64,000 nt of DNA. It comes from Anaerotruncus colihominis (GTDB taxonomy: Bacteria > Bacillota > Clostridia > Oscillospirales > Ruminococcaceae). The DNA lies in the NCBI RefSeq assembly GCF_010206195.1, contig NZ_VIQT01000009.1, positions 186,001-250,000 on the forward strand. The letters are read 5' to 3'. A program made the position numbers and the translations under genes. Position 1 is the first letter of the stretch, and each line of letters starts with the position of its first letter. Under the pieces are notes generated by a model. It had not been told where the DNA came from, ran no database searches, and saw only the letters and a program-made list of their open reading frames with translations. This document shows positions 43,704 through 51,672 of the stretch, in pieces.

Positions 43704-44989
43704 TGGAACGCACCGTCATCAAATCGGCCCGTCTCGGGCAGGAAATGGTAAAGATCAAACATCCAAGCGGCCTTACAATGCTGCTATGCCCGATGCTAGG
43801 CTATTCGACCGCTTACGCGACGTTCACTGCAAACGTAGGCTCCGTTGATACTGGTTTCAAGACGCAGGACGACGACGCGTTTGTCGACGTGCCAGAGGGA
43901 ATCGCTCATTTTTTGGAGCACAAAATGTTTGAAAATGAGGACGGCGATGCGTTTGCGAAATACGCCAAAACGGGCGCTTCGGCGAATGCATACACATCGT
44001 TTGACAAAACAGCGTATCTGTTCGCCTGTACAGATCGATTCGAGGAGTCGCTTGAGATCCTGCTCGATTTTGTGCGCCGGCCGTATTTTACCAAGGAGTC
44101 TGTTCAGAAGGAGCAGGGAATTATCGGACAGGAAATCCGCATGTATGATGATGACGGCGAATGGCGCGTCCAGTTCAATCTGCTCCAGGCGCTCTATCAC
44201 AACCATCCGGTGCGCATCGACATTGCGGGGACCGTCGAATCGATCGCGGAAATTGACGACCAATTACTGTATCGCTGCTACCGCACGTTTTATAATCTGA
44301 ACAATATGGTGCTGTGTGTCGCCGGTAATTTCGATATCGACGCCGTGCTGCGCGTGGCGGACCGTGTGATCAAACCGGACGAAAAGCCCGTTGAGATAGA
44401 GCGCCGCCATGTCGACGAGCCGGAGGACATCTGCAAGCCGCTTGTGGAGCAGAAATTTGCCGTTGCCGCACCGCTGTTCCAGTTTGGCTTTAAGGGGTGC
44501 GGGGGCAATCCGCGTGAGAATCTGAAAAATCAAATTCTGGATGAGATCCTAGCGGAAATCATCGCAGGCGACGCGTCGCCGCTTTACCGCCGCATGTATG
44601 ATGCGGGCATCATCAACAGCACCTTTGGCAGTGAGATCATGGCCGGGCGAGACTATATGTGTGCAATCTTTTCCGGAGAATCGCGTGAGCCTGAGCGCGT
44701 TGCCAAGGAAATCAAAGCCGAGGTTGCGCGGATGCGCAGGGAAGGCGTCGACCAAAAGATGTTCGAGCTGTGCCGCCGGGCGACCTACGGCCGGTACATC
44801 GGCATGTATACGCGGACGGCTTCGGTTGCAGGGCTGATGTCCGCGGTGTATTTCGCCGGGATGGACGATATGTACGCGCTGCTTGATATTGTAGCGAACG
44901 CGACGCCCGACCAGATGAATGAACGCCTGCAAATCGCGTTCAATCCCGAAAGGTCAGCGCTGTCCATTGTCCGCCCCCTTGATGAATAG
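43703..44989 (+). CDS. M16 family zinc peptidase, YfmH type (active subunit)
   Basis: A 428-residue metallopeptidase. The inverted zinc motif HFLEH is at residues 69-73 (GIAHFLEHKMFEN), followed by the usual GASANAYTSFDKTAY; the third ligand lies in the IGQEIRMYDDD helix. It is encoded as a pair with the YfmF-type protein and precedes lgt, a gene order found in other Firmicutes. Confidence 0.92.
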   Translation: MERTVIKSARLGQEMVKIKHPSGLTMLLCPMLGYSTAYATFTANVGSVDTGFKTQDDDAFVDVPEGIAHFLEHKMFENEDGDAFAKYAKTGASANAYTSFDKTAYLFACTDRFEESLEILLDFVRRPYFTKESVQKEQGIIGQEIRMYDDDGEWRVQFNLLQALYHNHPVRIDIAGTVESIAEIDDQLLYRCYRTFYNLNNMVLCVAGNFDIDAVLRVADRVIKPDEKPVEIERRHVDEPEDICKPLVEQKFAVAAPLFQFGFKGCGGNPRENLKNQILDEILAEIIAGDASPLYRRMYDAGIINSTFGSEIMAGRDYMCAIFSGESREPERVAKEIKAEVARMRREGVDQKMFELCRRATYGRYIGMYTRTASVAGLMSAVYFAGMDDMYALLDIVANATPDQMNERLQIAFNPERSALSIVRPLDE

Positions 44990-45006
44990 GACGGGGGCCG
45001 GACAGC

Positions 45007-46068
45007 ATGGATAAAATTGGACAGACAATTTCCTTCCCGGGCCTTGGAATCAACGATTTTACAGTCAACCGGGTAGCGTTTACTCTGTTTGGGCAGCCGA
45101 TTTACTGGTATGGGATTATCATTGCATGCGCGTTTCTGCTGGCAATCGGTTATATCCTCAAACGTGCGCACACCTTTGGTGTCGACCCTGACCGCGCGCT
45201 GGATGTGGTGATCGGCGGCGTGATTGGCGGCGTCGTGGGCGCACGCCTCTATTATGTCGCCTTTACCTGGGAAAACTACGCGTCCAACCCGCTTAATATT
45301 TTTAATATACGGGAGGGAGGGTTGGCCATTTACGGCGGCATCATCGGCGGACTGATCGTTGTGGTGATCATGTGCAGGCTGCGCCGCGTGAAGCTGCTGC
45401 CGTTTATTGACCTGGCCGCCGGAGGCGTGATCCTTGGGCAGGCGATTGGACGATGGGGAAATTTTTTCAATGTGGAGGCGTTCGGTTCCAATACGACAGC
45501 GCCTTGGGGAATGGCTGGACCGTCGATCGCTGCGTATCTGGAGGCGCATAAGGATATCTTGGCCGCACAGGGCGTTGTGGTTGACCCGTCGCTTCCGGTG
45601 CATCCGACCTTCTTTTATGAATCTGTCTGGTGCCTCGCTGGTTTTGTGTTCTTTGCGCTGTTTACCAAGCGCCGCCGTTTCGACGGCGAGCTTACGCTGA
45701 TTTACGCGACGTGGTATGGATTCGGCCGAGCCTTGATTGAAGGGCTGCGCACGGACAGCCTGATGTGGGGCAATATTCGTGTTTCGCAGGCGCTGGCGGC
45801 GGCGCTGACGATCGCGGCTGCCGCTATTCTCGTCTATGTGCGCGCGGATATGAAGCGTCAGGGCGGTGAAAAAGTGCGCAGGCTTTATGTTGACACCGAG
45901 GAAGGACGGTCCGTTGTAAACGGGACTTTCTATAAAAAGCCTGGCGCGCCCGCGGATACAGACGATGCGGCCGGCAAAGAATCATTGGCGGATTCTATGC
46001 AGAACGGGGCGGACGCTGAACAAACAACCGAGGAGGAGGACACGGACGATGAAAGCAAAGCTGATTGA
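45007..46068 (+). CDS. lgt: Phosphatidylglycerol-prolipoprotein diacylglyceryl transferase Lgt
   Basis: The membrane enzyme adds diacylglycerol to the lipobox cysteine of prolipoproteins, such as the binding protein encoded at 31-32.6 kb. It has 353 residues, with seven or so helices. The signature [17 protein letters not shown] and the segment GARLYYV are present, as is the late [14 protein letters not shown]. An acidic tail of about 55 residues after the last helix is an addition; Lgt proteins are usually below 300 residues. The tail overlaps the start of folD by 20 bases. Confidence 0.94.
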   Translation: MDKIGQTISFPGLGINDFTVNRVAFTLFGQPIYWYGIIIACAFLLAIGYILKRAHTFGVDPDRALDVVIGGVIGGVVGARLYYVAFTWENYASNPLNIFNIREGGLAIYGGIIGGLIVVVIMCRLRRVKLLPFIDLAAGGVILGQAIGRWGNFFNVEAFGSNTTAPWGMAGPSIAAYLEAHKDILAAQGVVVDPSLPVHPTFFYESVWCLAGFVFFALFTKRRRFDGELTLIYATWYGFGRALIEGLRTDSLMWGNIRVSQALAAALTIAAAAILVYVRADMKRQGGEKVRRLYVDTEEGRSVVNGTFYKKPGAPADTDDAAGKESLADSMQNGADAEQTTEEEDTDDESKAD

Positions 46069-46891
46069 CGGCAAAGCAGTGAGCGCGCTGTTGCGGGAAC
46101 AGATGAAAAAAGAGGTTGCCACGCTGGCTGAGGATGGCATTACGCCGGGGCTGGCCGTTGTAATTGTGGGGGACAACCCCGCATCGAAAGTGTACGTGCG
46201 CAATAAGAAAAAGGCGTGCGAGGAGCTTGGTATCTATTCGGAGGAGTACGCCCTGCCGGCTGAAACAACGCAAGACGAACTGCTTGCTTTGATCCGAAAG
46301 CTCAACGCAAAACCGGATATCGACGGAATTCTTGTGCAGCTTCCGCTTCCAAAGCAGCTTGATGAGAAAGCTGTCATTGAAGCAATCTCTCCGGATAAGG
46401 ATGTCGACGCCTTCAGCGCGGTCAACGTCGGAAAAATTATGATCGGCGATTACAAGCTTCTGCCGTGCACGCCAGCCGGCATCATGGAATTAATCCATGC
46501 CTCGGGCGTCGAGGTGAAAGGCAAGGAATGCGTTGTGATCGGCCGCAGCAACATCGTCGGCAAGCCGATGGCCATGCTCCTGCTGCATGAGCACGGAACG
46601 GTTACAATCTGCCATTCGCGTACAAGGGACTTAGCGGAGGTAACGCGCCGTGCGGATATTCTTGTCGCAGCGATTGGAAAGGCAAAGTTTGTCACCGCGG
46701 ATATGGTCAAGCCCGGCGCCGTTGTCATCGATGTCGGCATGAACCGCGATGAAAACGGAAAGCTCTGCGGGGATGTCGATTTTGATTCGGTCAGCGAGGT
46801 AGCCGGAGCAATTACGCCGGTACCCGGAGGCGTAGGCCCGATGACCATCACAATGCTGATGAAAAATACAATTGCGGCTGCCGGAAAGTAG
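46049..46891 (+). CDS. folD: Bifunctional methylene-THF dehydrogenase / methenyl-THF cyclohydrolase FolD
   Basis: FolD interconverts methylene-, methenyl- and formyl-tetrahydrofolate with NADP. It has 280 residues from ATG 46049 ([11 protein letters not shown]), preceded by GAGGAGGA. Conserved parts are the active-site [14 protein letters not shown], the [12 protein letters not shown] stretch, the NADP site [16 protein letters not shown], and [13 protein letters not shown] near the end. It begins inside the end of lgt. Confidence 0.95.
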   Translation: MKAKLIDGKAVSALLREQMKKEVATLAEDGITPGLAVVIVGDNPASKVYVRNKKKACEELGIYSEEYALPAETTQDELLALIRKLNAKPDIDGILVQLPLPKQLDEKAVIEAISPDKDVDAFSAVNVGKIMIGDYKLLPCTPAGIMELIHASGVEVKGKECVVIGRSNIVGKPMAMLLLHEHGTVTICHSRTRDLAEVTRRADILVAAIGKAKFVTADMVKPGAVVIDVGMNRDENGKLCGDVDFDSVSEVAGAITPVPGGVGPMTITMLMKNTIAAAGK

Positions 46892-46910
46892 GAAAACTCC
46901 GGCACAGCAC

Positions 46911-46939
46911 TTGACAGAGCTTGTCAGCTGTGGTAAAAT
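46911..46939 (+). promoter_or_regulatory. Strong sigma-A promoter of rplU-rpmA
   Basis: Perfect TTGACA (46911-46916), 17-bp spacer, TAAAAT (46934-46939). It drives the ribosomal protein pair. Confidence 0.85.
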
Positions 46940-46945
46940 AGTTCT

Positions 46946-47018
46946 TACCGCATGTTCCAGGCCCAAAGTGTGCCCAAACGGCGCCGCCCGGAGACAGCGA
47001 GTCTTTTGAAAAGAGGTA
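46946..47018 (+). promoter_or_regulatory. rplU 5' leader, possible L21 leader RNA
   Basis: About 75 transcribed bases rich in short G/C blocks precede the L21 ribosome site. Firmicute rplU genes often carry an L21 autoregulatory leader. I cannot confirm the fold by eye. Confidence 0.3.
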
Positions 47019-47023
47019 CCAGC

Positions 47024-47335
47024 ATGTACGCAGTCATTTGTACAGGCGGTAAGCAGTATCGCGTATCTGAGGGCGATGTTGTTTACATTGAAAAGCTTGA
47101 CGCCGAAGCTGATTCCACCGTTCAGTTCGATCAGGTTCTCGCCGTCGGCAAGGACGACGGCGTTGTGGTCGGCGCTCCCACCGTTGACGGCGCGGTTGTG
47201 ACCGGCAAGGTTGTCAAAAACGGCAAATCAAAAAAGATCACCGTTTTCACCTATCGTCCGAAGAAGGGTTCCGCCCGTAAGATGGGCCACAGGCAGCCCT
47301 ATACCAAGGTCGAGATTCAGTCGATCAAGGCTTAA
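47024..47335 (+). CDS. rplU: 50S ribosomal protein L21
   Basis: A 103-residue protein of the large subunit that binds 23S rRNA. It starts [18 protein letters not shown] and ends in the basic [19 protein letters not shown], both diagnostic. AAAGAGG precedes ATG 47024. Only 35 bases separate it from rpmA. In most Firmicutes a small gene for the protease Prp (ysxB) lies in this gap; there is none here. Confidence 0.97.
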   Translation: MYAVICTGGKQYRVSEGDVVYIEKLDAEADSTVQFDQVLAVGKDDGVVVGAPTVDGAVVTGKVVKNGKSKKITVFTYRPKKGSARKMGHRQPYTKVEIQSIKA

Positions 47336-47370
47336 CAATGATCGAGAAAGAAAGCAGAGGTGTTTTATAG

Positions 47371-47628
47371 ATGGCACATAAGAAGGGCGTAGGCTCCACC
47401 AAAAACGGACGCGATTCCGAATCTAAACGCCTTGGCGCGAAGCGTGCTGACGGTCAGTTTGTTCTGGCCGGCAATATCCTCGTTCGCCAGCGCGGCACAC
47501 ATATCCATCCGGGCGTCAATGTCGGGCGCGGCTCTGACGATACGCTGTTCGCGCTTGCGGACGGAACTGTCAAGTTTGAGCGCATGGGACGCGACCGCAA
47601 AAAGGTTTCGATTGTCCCTGTTCAGTAA
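47371..47628 (+). CDS. rpmA: 50S ribosomal protein L27 without N-terminal extension
   Basis: An 85-residue protein whose N-terminus reaches the peptidyl-transferase centre. It begins [16 protein letters not shown], so the mature basic tail is made directly. Most Firmicute L27 proteins instead carry a short extension that Prp removes. The absence of both the extension and prp is consistent. The gene ends at a terminator. Confidence 0.97.
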   Translation: MAHKKGVGSTKNGRDSESKRLGAKRADGQFVLAGNILVRQRGTHIHPGVNVGRGSDDTLFALADGTVKFERMGRDRKKVSIVPVQ

Positions 47629-47637
47629 GAACCGTTT

Positions 47638-47668
47638 AAAATCCCGAGTGGAGACCACTCGGGATTTT
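47638..47668 (+). terminator. Terminator of rplU-rpmA
   Basis: AATCCCGAGTGG and CCACTCGGGATT pair around AGA, followed by five T. Confidence 0.9.
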
Positions 47669-47708
47669 TCATATTTTTGCCTTTTTGCCGAAAGAATAGG
47701 AGGCATGC

Positions 47709-48980
47709 ATGTTTGTTGATAAAGTAAAAATCAGGATTAGAGCCGGCAGCGGCGGAAACGGCGCGGTTGCGTTCCGGCGTGAAAAGTACGTTGCCGCAGG
47801 CGGCCCCGACGGAGGCGATGGCGGGCGCGGCGGCAACATTGTGTTTGCTGCTGATACGAACCTGTCAACGCTCGTTGATTTTAAGTATAAGCGCCGCTTT
47901 TTTGCGGAAAACGGCGCGAACGGCGCCGCAAAAAAAATGAGCGGCAAAAATGCGCCGGATCTGATAATCCGCGTCCCCAAGGGAACTGTTGTCCGCGAGG
48001 CGCAGAGCGGCCGCGTGATGGCTGATCTTTCCGGTGAGGAGCCGGTTGTTGTTGCGCGCGGAGGTAAAGGCGGGTGGGGCAACAGCCATTTTGCAACGCC
48101 GACGCGTCAATGCCCGCGCTTTTCAAAGCCGGGGTTGCCAGGCGAAGAATACGAGGTGGAACTGGAGCTGAAGCTGCTTGCGGACGTTGGATTGGTTGGA
48201 TTTCCGAACGTCGGAAAATCGACGCTTCTATCAGTCGTTTCTGCCGCAAAGCCGGAAATTGCAAATTATCACTTTACAACGCTGTCGCCGGTACTCGGCG
48301 TTGTAAAGGTGGATGAAGGAAAATCGTTTGTTATGGCGGATATCCCTGGGCTGATTGAGGGCGCGAGTGAAGGAATCGGCCTTGGACATGCGTTTTTACG
48401 CCATGTGGAACGATGCCGGCTGATTGTACATGTGGTTGATGTGTCCGGTTCGGAGGGGCGCGACCCGATTGAAGATTTCCGCACAATCAACGCGGAACTT
48501 GAAAATTTTAACAGCGAGCTTGCTTCGCGCCCGCAGATTATCGCAGCCAATAAGTGCGACCTGGCTGCGCCTGAGCAGCTTGAATCCTTCCGTGCTTTTG
48601 CCAAAGAAAACGGGTATCCGTTGTATGAGATCTGTGCGCCGATCAGTGAAGGCATTCAGCCGCTTATCTATGCTGTTGCGCAAAAGCTGGATACGCTTCC
48701 GCCGATTCGTCAGTTTGAGATTGAGCATGTGCCGTTGAGTGAGCGCGAGCGGCTTGCGAAAAATCAATTTGAAATTCATGTGGAGGACGGCGTTTATATC
48801 ATTGAAGCCGATTGGCTGATGCCGGCGCTCGGGATGGTCGATATGGACGATTATGAAAGCCTGCAATACTTTCAACGCGTGCTGCGCAGCAGTGGCGTGA
48901 TCGATAAACTTGAAGAAATGGGGATCCAGGAGGGCGACACGGTCAGTATCCTGAATTTTGAGTTTGAATATATCAGGTGA
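47709..48980 (+). CDS. obgE: GTPase Obg/CgtA
   Basis: An essential ribosome-assembly GTPase of 423 residues. The N-terminal Obg fold has glycine-rich repeats (GGPDGGDGGRGGNI; ARGGKGGWGN). The G domain starts near residue 160 with G1 GFPNVGKSTLLS, then the DIPGLIEGAS G3 region and NKCD. A C-terminal OCT domain of about 80 residues follows, as in other Firmicutes. It sits in the usual place after L27, behind that gene's terminator. Confidence 0.96.
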   Translation: MFVDKVKIRIRAGSGGNGAVAFRREKYVAAGGPDGGDGGRGGNIVFAADTNLSTLVDFKYKRRFFAENGANGAAKKMSGKNAPDLIIRVPKGTVVREAQSGRVMADLSGEEPVVVARGGKGGWGNSHFATPTRQCPRFSKPGLPGEEYEVELELKLLADVGLVGFPNVGKSTLLSVVSAAKPEIANYHFTTLSPVLGVVKVDEGKSFVMADIPGLIEGASEGIGLGHAFLRHVERCRLIVHVVDVSGSEGRDPIEDFRTINAELENFNSELASRPQIIAANKCDLAAPEQLESFRAFAKENGYPLYEICAPISEGIQPLIYAVAQKLDTLPPIRQFEIEHVPLSERERLAKNQFEIHVEDGVYIIEADWLMPALGMVDMDDYESLQYFQRVLRSSGVIDKLEEMGIQEGDTVSILNFEFEYIR

Positions 48981-48990
48981 GGAAATCTGT

Positions 48991-49383
48991 ATGGAATTGA
49001 TGGAACCGTTTACAGCCGATCCGCGTACACTCAGCCCACTGCCTCTGGCCTTTTTAGGCGACGCCGTATATGAGCTGTGCGCACGGCAGGCCGTTGCAGC
49101 TATGGGAATGGTTCATGTCGGCGAGATGCACGACCGGGTTGTCGCGCTTGTGAACGCGTCGGCGCAGTCGGCCGCCTTTGCCGTTATGGAGCCTTTTTTA
49201 ACGGAGGAGGAGCTTGCCGTCTACAAACGTGGCCGCAATGCGAATGCGAGCGTACCAAAGAATGCTTCCGTTGTGGATTACCGGCGTGCAACCGGCGTGG
49301 AAGCTTTGTTCGGCTATCTTTATTTAAAAGGTGAGACAGCCCGTATTTATGAGTTGTTTAAGCTGGCTCATTCTGAATTTTGA
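48991..49383 (+). CDS. mrnC: Mini-ribonuclease 3 (MrnC)
   Basis: A 130-residue nuclease with an RNase III catalytic domain and no double-strand-binding domain. It matures 23S rRNA in Firmicutes. The signature LAFLGDAVYELCAR holds catalytic acids, and the C-terminal GVEALFGYLYLKGE supplies the rest. ATG 48991 lies 9 bases after GTGAGGA. In bacilli mrnC neighbours cysS and rlmB; here it follows obg. Confidence 0.92.
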   Translation: MELMEPFTADPRTLSPLPLAFLGDAVYELCARQAVAAMGMVHVGEMHDRVVALVNASAQSAAFAVMEPFLTEEELAVYKRGRNANASVPKNASVVDYRRATGVEALFGYLYLKGETARIYELFKLAHSEF

Positions 49384-49388
49384 CTATA

Positions 49389-49423
49389 AAGCGCCGTCCG
49401 GAATCAACCGGGCGGCGCTTTTT
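49389..49423 (+). terminator. Terminator after mrnC
   Basis: GCGCCGTCCGG and CCGGGCGGCGC pair and are followed by TTTTT. Confidence 0.88.
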
Positions 49424-49441
49424 CAGTATATCAAAAGCCTA

Positions 49442-49470
49442 GTATAATAACCGCTCTGCTGATATTATAC
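49442..49470. repeat. Third copy of the GTATAATAACCGC palindrome
   Basis: GTATAATAACCGC matches the left arm of the hairpin at 42127-42157 exactly. The right side is eroded but ends in TATTATAC, so an 8-bp stem remains. Confidence 0.6.
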
Positions 49471-49520
49471 AATAGAATCGATGAATGGAATAAAAAAATA
49501 TGCAATCAGCCAAAAAAGTC

Positions 49521-49551
49521 TTGACTCTCCCCTAAGGGGATGGTGTAGTGT
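49521..49551 (+). promoter_or_regulatory. MerR-type promoter and operator
   Basis: TTGACT (49521-49526) and TAGTGT (49546-49551) are 19 bp apart, the over-long spacing typical of MerR-activated promoters. The spacer holds a perfect dyad, TCCCCT-A-AGGGGA (49528-49540). MerR proteins bind such dyads and twist the DNA to realign the two elements. The MerR fusion encoded third in this operon is the obvious candidate. Confidence 0.75.
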
Positions 49552-49706
49552 AACAGATAGAAACTGGGCGCCATAGTTAAGGGAAATGGATAAAATCCTT
49601 TTCGAACCATTTGAAAGGAGGCGTTTAAAAAAGGGAAATGTAAATGAGCTGATGATCGTTTGATTTTTGTATCGAGGGCAGTATTGAGAGGAGTGTGCAT
49701 GTATCA

Positions 49707-50984
49707 ATGAAAGAAAATTCATCGGCTGCAAAGCCCGTCGAAAACAACAATGATGAATTCAGCAACCAGCGGGTGCCATTGTCTGAACGGAAAGGGTGGC
49801 TGAATCTGCTGACTGTATCCCTGGGTTACGTCTTTGTAGTGACCAGCATGCAGGCAGGCGGCAATATCGGCGTTGGGCTGAATTTCCGTGACGCTTTTCT
49901 GGCTATTCTGCTTAGCAGTGTCATTCTGGCGGTACTGGCTTGTATAATGGGTGTGATTGCCGCAAAAAGCGGTCTGACATTGGGGCTTTTGAGCAAATAT
50001 TCCTTTGGTAAAGCAGGTACATATGTACCAGTCGCCATTGTAGCGATTACAACAGTCGGCTGGTTTTCCATTGACGCCTATATGATCGGTCAATCCACCA
50101 ATGCGCTGTTTTCTATGGCACCCATTATCCCAGTTGCAATTTTGGGCGGCATCGGCATGACTTTGACAGCTCTGCGCGGAATGAAATGGATGACCTATCT
50201 GAGCAATCTGGCTGTCCCGCTGATTATCGTATTCGGTACAATCTCTATGGTAATGGCTGTCCAGAGCAGCGGCGGCGTTGCCGGCCTGATGGCTATGACG
50301 CAGGAGAATCCCATCACTTTCAGCAAAGCAGTGGCATTGGGCGTTGGTTCCTACGCAGTGGGCGCGGTTATGTTCACGCCTGATATCATGCGTTTTGCCA
50401 AAAGTACGAAGACGGCTGTCATCGTCATGATTATTACCCTTATGCTGGGAAATACCTTCATGGTGCTTTCCGGTGCGGTCGGCGCGGTTGCCACCGGTTC
50501 CCCGGACATTGCTATGGTTATGGCTGCGCAGGGATTGCTGGCGCCGGCATTCCTGGTGCTGGTACTCAATATCTGGTCCACGGCACAGGGCTGCGTTTAT
50601 TCCGGTTCAATGTCCTTGAGCAGTGTTACAAAGATCAAGCGCCCTTATCTGGTCATCGGGTTCGGTGTTGTGGGTATCATCTTTGCTGTCATTGGTTTTT
50701 ATAACTATTTCGGCAGCTATATTGATTTTCTGTCTGCTACTGTGCCCCCTCTGGGCGGTATCTTTCTTGCGGATTTCCTGGTGACTTATCGTCAGGACTA
50801 TCCTGAGATGGATAGAATTGAACTGCCAACGATCAATGTGGCGGGATTTATTGCTTGGCTTGTTGGTTTTGTCGTTTCTCGCATCCAGATCGGTATGCCG
50901 GTTGTCAATTGTATCATCACGGCTTTCGTGGTCAAGGCGATTTTAGGCAAGGTCATGGGCAGCGGAATCAAAGAGGGGCAGTAA
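49707..50984 (+). CDS. NCS1-family permease (CodB-like)
   Basis: A 425-residue, roughly 12-helix permease of the nucleobase-cation-symport-1 family, whose known members import cytosine, allantoin, hydantoin, thiamine or similar small heterocycles. The N-terminal part (VPLSERKGWLNLLTVSLGY; MQAGGNIG) matches CodB-like proteins. The start I choose is ATG 49707. AGAGGAG lies 13 bases before it but 5 bases before a three-codon frame ATG-TAT-CAA-TGA (49699-49710) whose stop overlaps this ATG. GTG 49695 is the alternative. As first gene of the operon it likely brings in the substrate of the hydrolase. Confidence 0.88.
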   Translation: MKENSSAAKPVENNNDEFSNQRVPLSERKGWLNLLTVSLGYVFVVTSMQAGGNIGVGLNFRDAFLAILLSSVILAVLACIMGVIAAKSGLTLGLLSKYSFGKAGTYVPVAIVAITTVGWFSIDAYMIGQSTNALFSMAPIIPVAILGGIGMTLTALRGMKWMTYLSNLAVPLIIVFGTISMVMAVQSSGGVAGLMAMTQENPITFSKAVALGVGSYAVGAVMFTPDIMRFAKSTKTAVIVMIITLMLGNTFMVLSGAVGAVATGSPDIAMVMAAQGLLAPAFLVLVLNIWSTAQGCVYSGSMSLSSVTKIKRPYLVIGFGVVGIIFAVIGFYNYFGSYIDFLSATVPPLGGIFLADFLVTYRQDYPEMDRIELPTINVAGFIAWLVGFVVSRIQIGMPVVNCIITAFVVKAILGKVMGSGIKEGQ

Positions 50985-51024
50985 ACCTCTATAATAAACA
51001 GAAGGAAAAGGGAGAACAATTATA

Positions 51025-51627
51025 ATGGCTGAAAAGGGTTTTTCGGAGTATTTTGTAAATGACGGAAGCGAATTTTCCGTGGATCATGGAGCGATTTTGA
51101 TTGTTGATATGCTCAACGATTTCTGTAAGGACGGCGGGAAAATGCCTCTGAAAGAGGGCCTGGAAACAGTTGAACCGCTCAAGGCGCTGATTGCAAAGGG
51201 CCGTGAAAAGGGTCTGCCTATCATCTACGTCAACGACTGTCATAGGGCGGACAAGTACGACAAGGAGTTTGACAAGCGTGCGCCGCACTGTATCGAAGGG
51301 ACATGGGGCGCAGCAGTCATCGATGAACTGGCGCCCCAGCCTGAAGATTATCAGATTCCGAAACGCCGGTTCAGCGGATTTTATCAGACCGATTTGGATC
51401 TTGTTTTACGGGAGTTGGGGATTAAGACAGTTATAGTCACCGGTGTAGTGACCAATATCTGTGTGCGCTCCACCTGCCATGATGCATTCTTCCTGGGTTA
51501 TCAGGTCATTGTGCCCGAGGACTGCGTCCGGGCCACAGGTCCCCGTGAGCAGGAGTCCACACTTTGGGATATTGAAACACATTTTGGCACTGTGACAACC
51601 AGCGATCAGGTTATAAAAAAGCTGTAA
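51025..51627 (+). CDS. Isochorismatase-family cysteine hydrolase
   Basis: A 200-residue cytoplasmic hydrolase of the nicotinamidase/N-carbamoylsarcosine amidase superfamily. The catalytic triad is Asp28 (ILIVDMLNDF), Lys113 (IPKRRFSGF) and Cys146 (GVVTNICVRST); the usual cis-peptide precedes the Cys. A 41-base gap with a ribosome site (GGAGAAC) separates it from the permease. The substrate is unknown; amide or carbamoyl bonds of a heterocycle-derived compound fit the family and the neighbouring NCS1 permease. Its closest relative in the window is the second domain of the next gene. Confidence 0.92.
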   Translation: MAEKGFSEYFVNDGSEFSVDHGAILIVDMLNDFCKDGGKMPLKEGLETVEPLKALIAKGREKGLPIIYVNDCHRADKYDKEFDKRAPHCIEGTWGAAVIDELAPQPEDYQIPKRRFSGFYQTDLDLVLRELGIKTVIVTGVVTNICVRSTCHDAFFLGYQVIVPEDCVRATGPREQESTLWDIETHFGTVTTSDQVIKKL

Positions 51628-51672
51628 TAAGCTTTGAAGACTCCAGGCGCATCAGGGAAAGGAGGAACGATT

